Assembly: GCA_009924725.1 (NCBI GenBank)
Contig: RFRA01000042.1
Location: 1 to 7,813, forward strand
Length of the DNA stretch: 7,813 nucleotides
Reading direction: 5' to 3'
Origin: Actinomycetota bacterium
GTDB lineage: Bacteria; Actinomycetota; Actinomycetes; Nanopelagicales; Nanopelagicaceae
Below, piece by piece: positions 7,254-7,813 of this stretch. The first letter of the stretch is position 1, and each line of letters opens with the position of its first letter. The notes beneath the pieces were generated by a model. It had not been told where the DNA came from and did not search any database. It saw only the letters and a list, made by a program, of their open reading frames with translations. Made by a program: the position numbers and the translations under genes.

Positions 7254-7780
7254 ATGTTGACTCTATTTTTTGTGCCAGATTTGCCAACCCAAGTTGGCGC
7301 AAGTTATTCTTTTGATTCCGAAGATGCTAACCATGCCATTAAGGTCCTGCGCATAGAAGTAGGCGAAATTTTCCGAGTCTCTGACGGCAATGGCGGCTGG
7401 GCTAATGTTCAGGTAACTGAAGTCACCAAGCGATCACTTGAAACAACGGTTTTAGAAGTTGGTCGCCAAGAGCCACTGGAAATTAGATTTACAGTTGTAC
7501 AAGCACTACCTAAAAGCGATCGCGCTAAAGAAGCCGTCGAACTACTAACTGAAGCTGGCGCTGATGTGATTGTGCCTTGGCTGGCCAATCGCTCGATTAG
7601 TCGCACCGAAGTGATTAGTAAATTTGCATTGGCCCAGAGGGTGGTATTACCGAAGAAGAGTTAGCCGCTTTCGCAGCGGCGGGCGCTCATGTGGCCGGCC
7701 TGGGTAGACCTATTTTGCGCTCAGCCCACGCTGGACTAGCTGCGCTTAGCGCCATTAATTCTTTGCTGAAAGTCTTCTAA
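7254..7780 (+). pseudogene. rsmE: Broken 16S rRNA (uracil-1498-N3)-methyltransferase RsmE: internal deletion plus frameshift
   Basis: The intact family protein (about 240-260 residues) has an N-terminal PUA-like domain and a C-terminal SPOUT knot that methylates U1498 of 16S rRNA. Here an open frame of 136 residues (7254-7664) supplies the N-terminal part: 'HAIKVLRIEVGE' (residues 27-38), 'VVQALPKSDR' (81-90), 'LLTEAGADVIVPWLANRS' (97-114). Its last residues, QRVVLPKKS, are an out-of-frame reading of the next conserved block. In the -1 frame, 7631-7777 encodes GPEGGITEEELAAF..., then LGRPILRS and a normal C-terminus with TAA at 7778-7780. This is the SAM-binding end of RsmE. Between the two halves, the region that normally holds the RW...A..QS.R segment and LHEE motif (roughly 70-85 residues) is absent. 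The net base loss is one more than a multiple of three. The ATG abuts dnaJ. As read, neither half should be an active enzyme. An assembly or sequencing deletion is an alternative. Confidence 0.85.
7595..7619 (+). repeat. Short direct repeat GATTAGT x2 at the rsmE break
   Basis: GATTAGT occurs at 7595-7601 and again at 7613-7619, an 18-base offset, immediately upstream of the place where rsmE loses its middle section. Short direct repeats can mediate deletions by slippage or illegitimate recombination. A 7-base repeat is also easily due to chance, so its link to the deletion is only suggestive. Confidence 0.4.
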
Positions 7781-7791
7781 ACTAATTAACT

Positions 7792-7813
7792 ATGAGCTGC
7801 CTATTCTGCAAAA
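7792..7813 (+). CDS. Probable HIT-family protein (3' partial, first seven codons)
   Basis: The last 22 bases read ATG followed by S-C-L-F-C-K. The N-terminal 'CLFCK' pattern, usually 'C-x-F-C-K-I', is the hallmark start of HIT-domain (histidine triad) nucleotide-binding proteins such as Hint. A HIT gene after rsmE is a common actinobacterial arrangement. The histidine triad itself lies beyond the window. The ATG is 11 bases after the rsmE stop and has no visible Shine-Dalgarno sequence. TAAACT at 7778-7783 could serve as a -10 element for a leaderless message, but no -35 is evident. The call rests on seven residues plus context. Confidence 0.65.

Noticed and set aside
7254..7664. Reading the 136-residue frame as a complete novel small protein.
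   Set aside because: Its body is clearly RsmE N-terminus, and its last nine residues are the GPEGGITEEE bases read out of frame, so it is a broken gene rather than a new one.
7664..7680. Perfect hairpin GCCGCT-TTCGC-AGCGGC right after the rsmE frame's TAG, resembling a terminator.
   Set aside because: There is no following T-run, and the bases code for the conserved RsmE C-terminal region (LAAFAAAG) in the -1 frame, so the symmetry is explained by coding.

Overview
The window looks like chromosomal housekeeping DNA from a low-to-moderate GC actinobacterium. It shows no phage, plasmid, IS, CRISPR or defence signature. All genes are on the + strand. The order is comEC (3' end), holA, rpsT, lepA, hemW, a DoxX-like fragment, hrcA, dnaJ, rsmE, then the start of a HIT-family gene. 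The dnaJ next to hrcA without grpE/dnaK, followed by rsmE and a HIT protein, is the actinobacterial 'dnaJ2' arrangement. The protein sequences also look actinobacterial. Base composition is lower in GC than most Actinobacteria, gaps are tiny and several genes abut with no spacer. This recalls streamlined freshwater lineages such as Nanopelagicales (acI). That placement is an inference from gene order and composition, not a database result.

Layout: bases 1-507 hold the C-terminal metallo-hydrolase part of ComEC, followed 3 bases later by holA (DNA polymerase III delta). A 104-base gap with a possible promoter precedes rpsT (ribosomal protein S20). lepA (elongation factor 4) follows after 30 bases and abuts hemW (heme chaperone, radical SAM). 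A short 65-residue DoxX-like reading frame sits between hemW and hrcA. The heat-shock repressor hrcA abuts dnaJ, which abuts rsmE (16S rRNA m3U1498 methyltransferase). The window ends seven codons into a probable HIT-domain gene.

Functionally, the left part is DNA uptake and replication, the middle is translation (S20, LepA) plus heme insertion, and the right part is protein quality control (HrcA, DnaJ) plus rRNA modification. No intergenic stretch exceeds about 105 bases, so there is no unexplained gene-free region.

The most notable observation is that rsmE is broken. Its N-terminal part (7254 to about 7625) and its GPEGG-containing C-terminal part (7631-7780) are both recognisable. They lie in different frames, and roughly 70-85 residues usually found between them are missing. 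The DoxX-like gene is also short, with a hydrophobic continuation in the -1 frame. Both could be real gene decay or sequence/assembly errors. I found no convincing undescribed system here.
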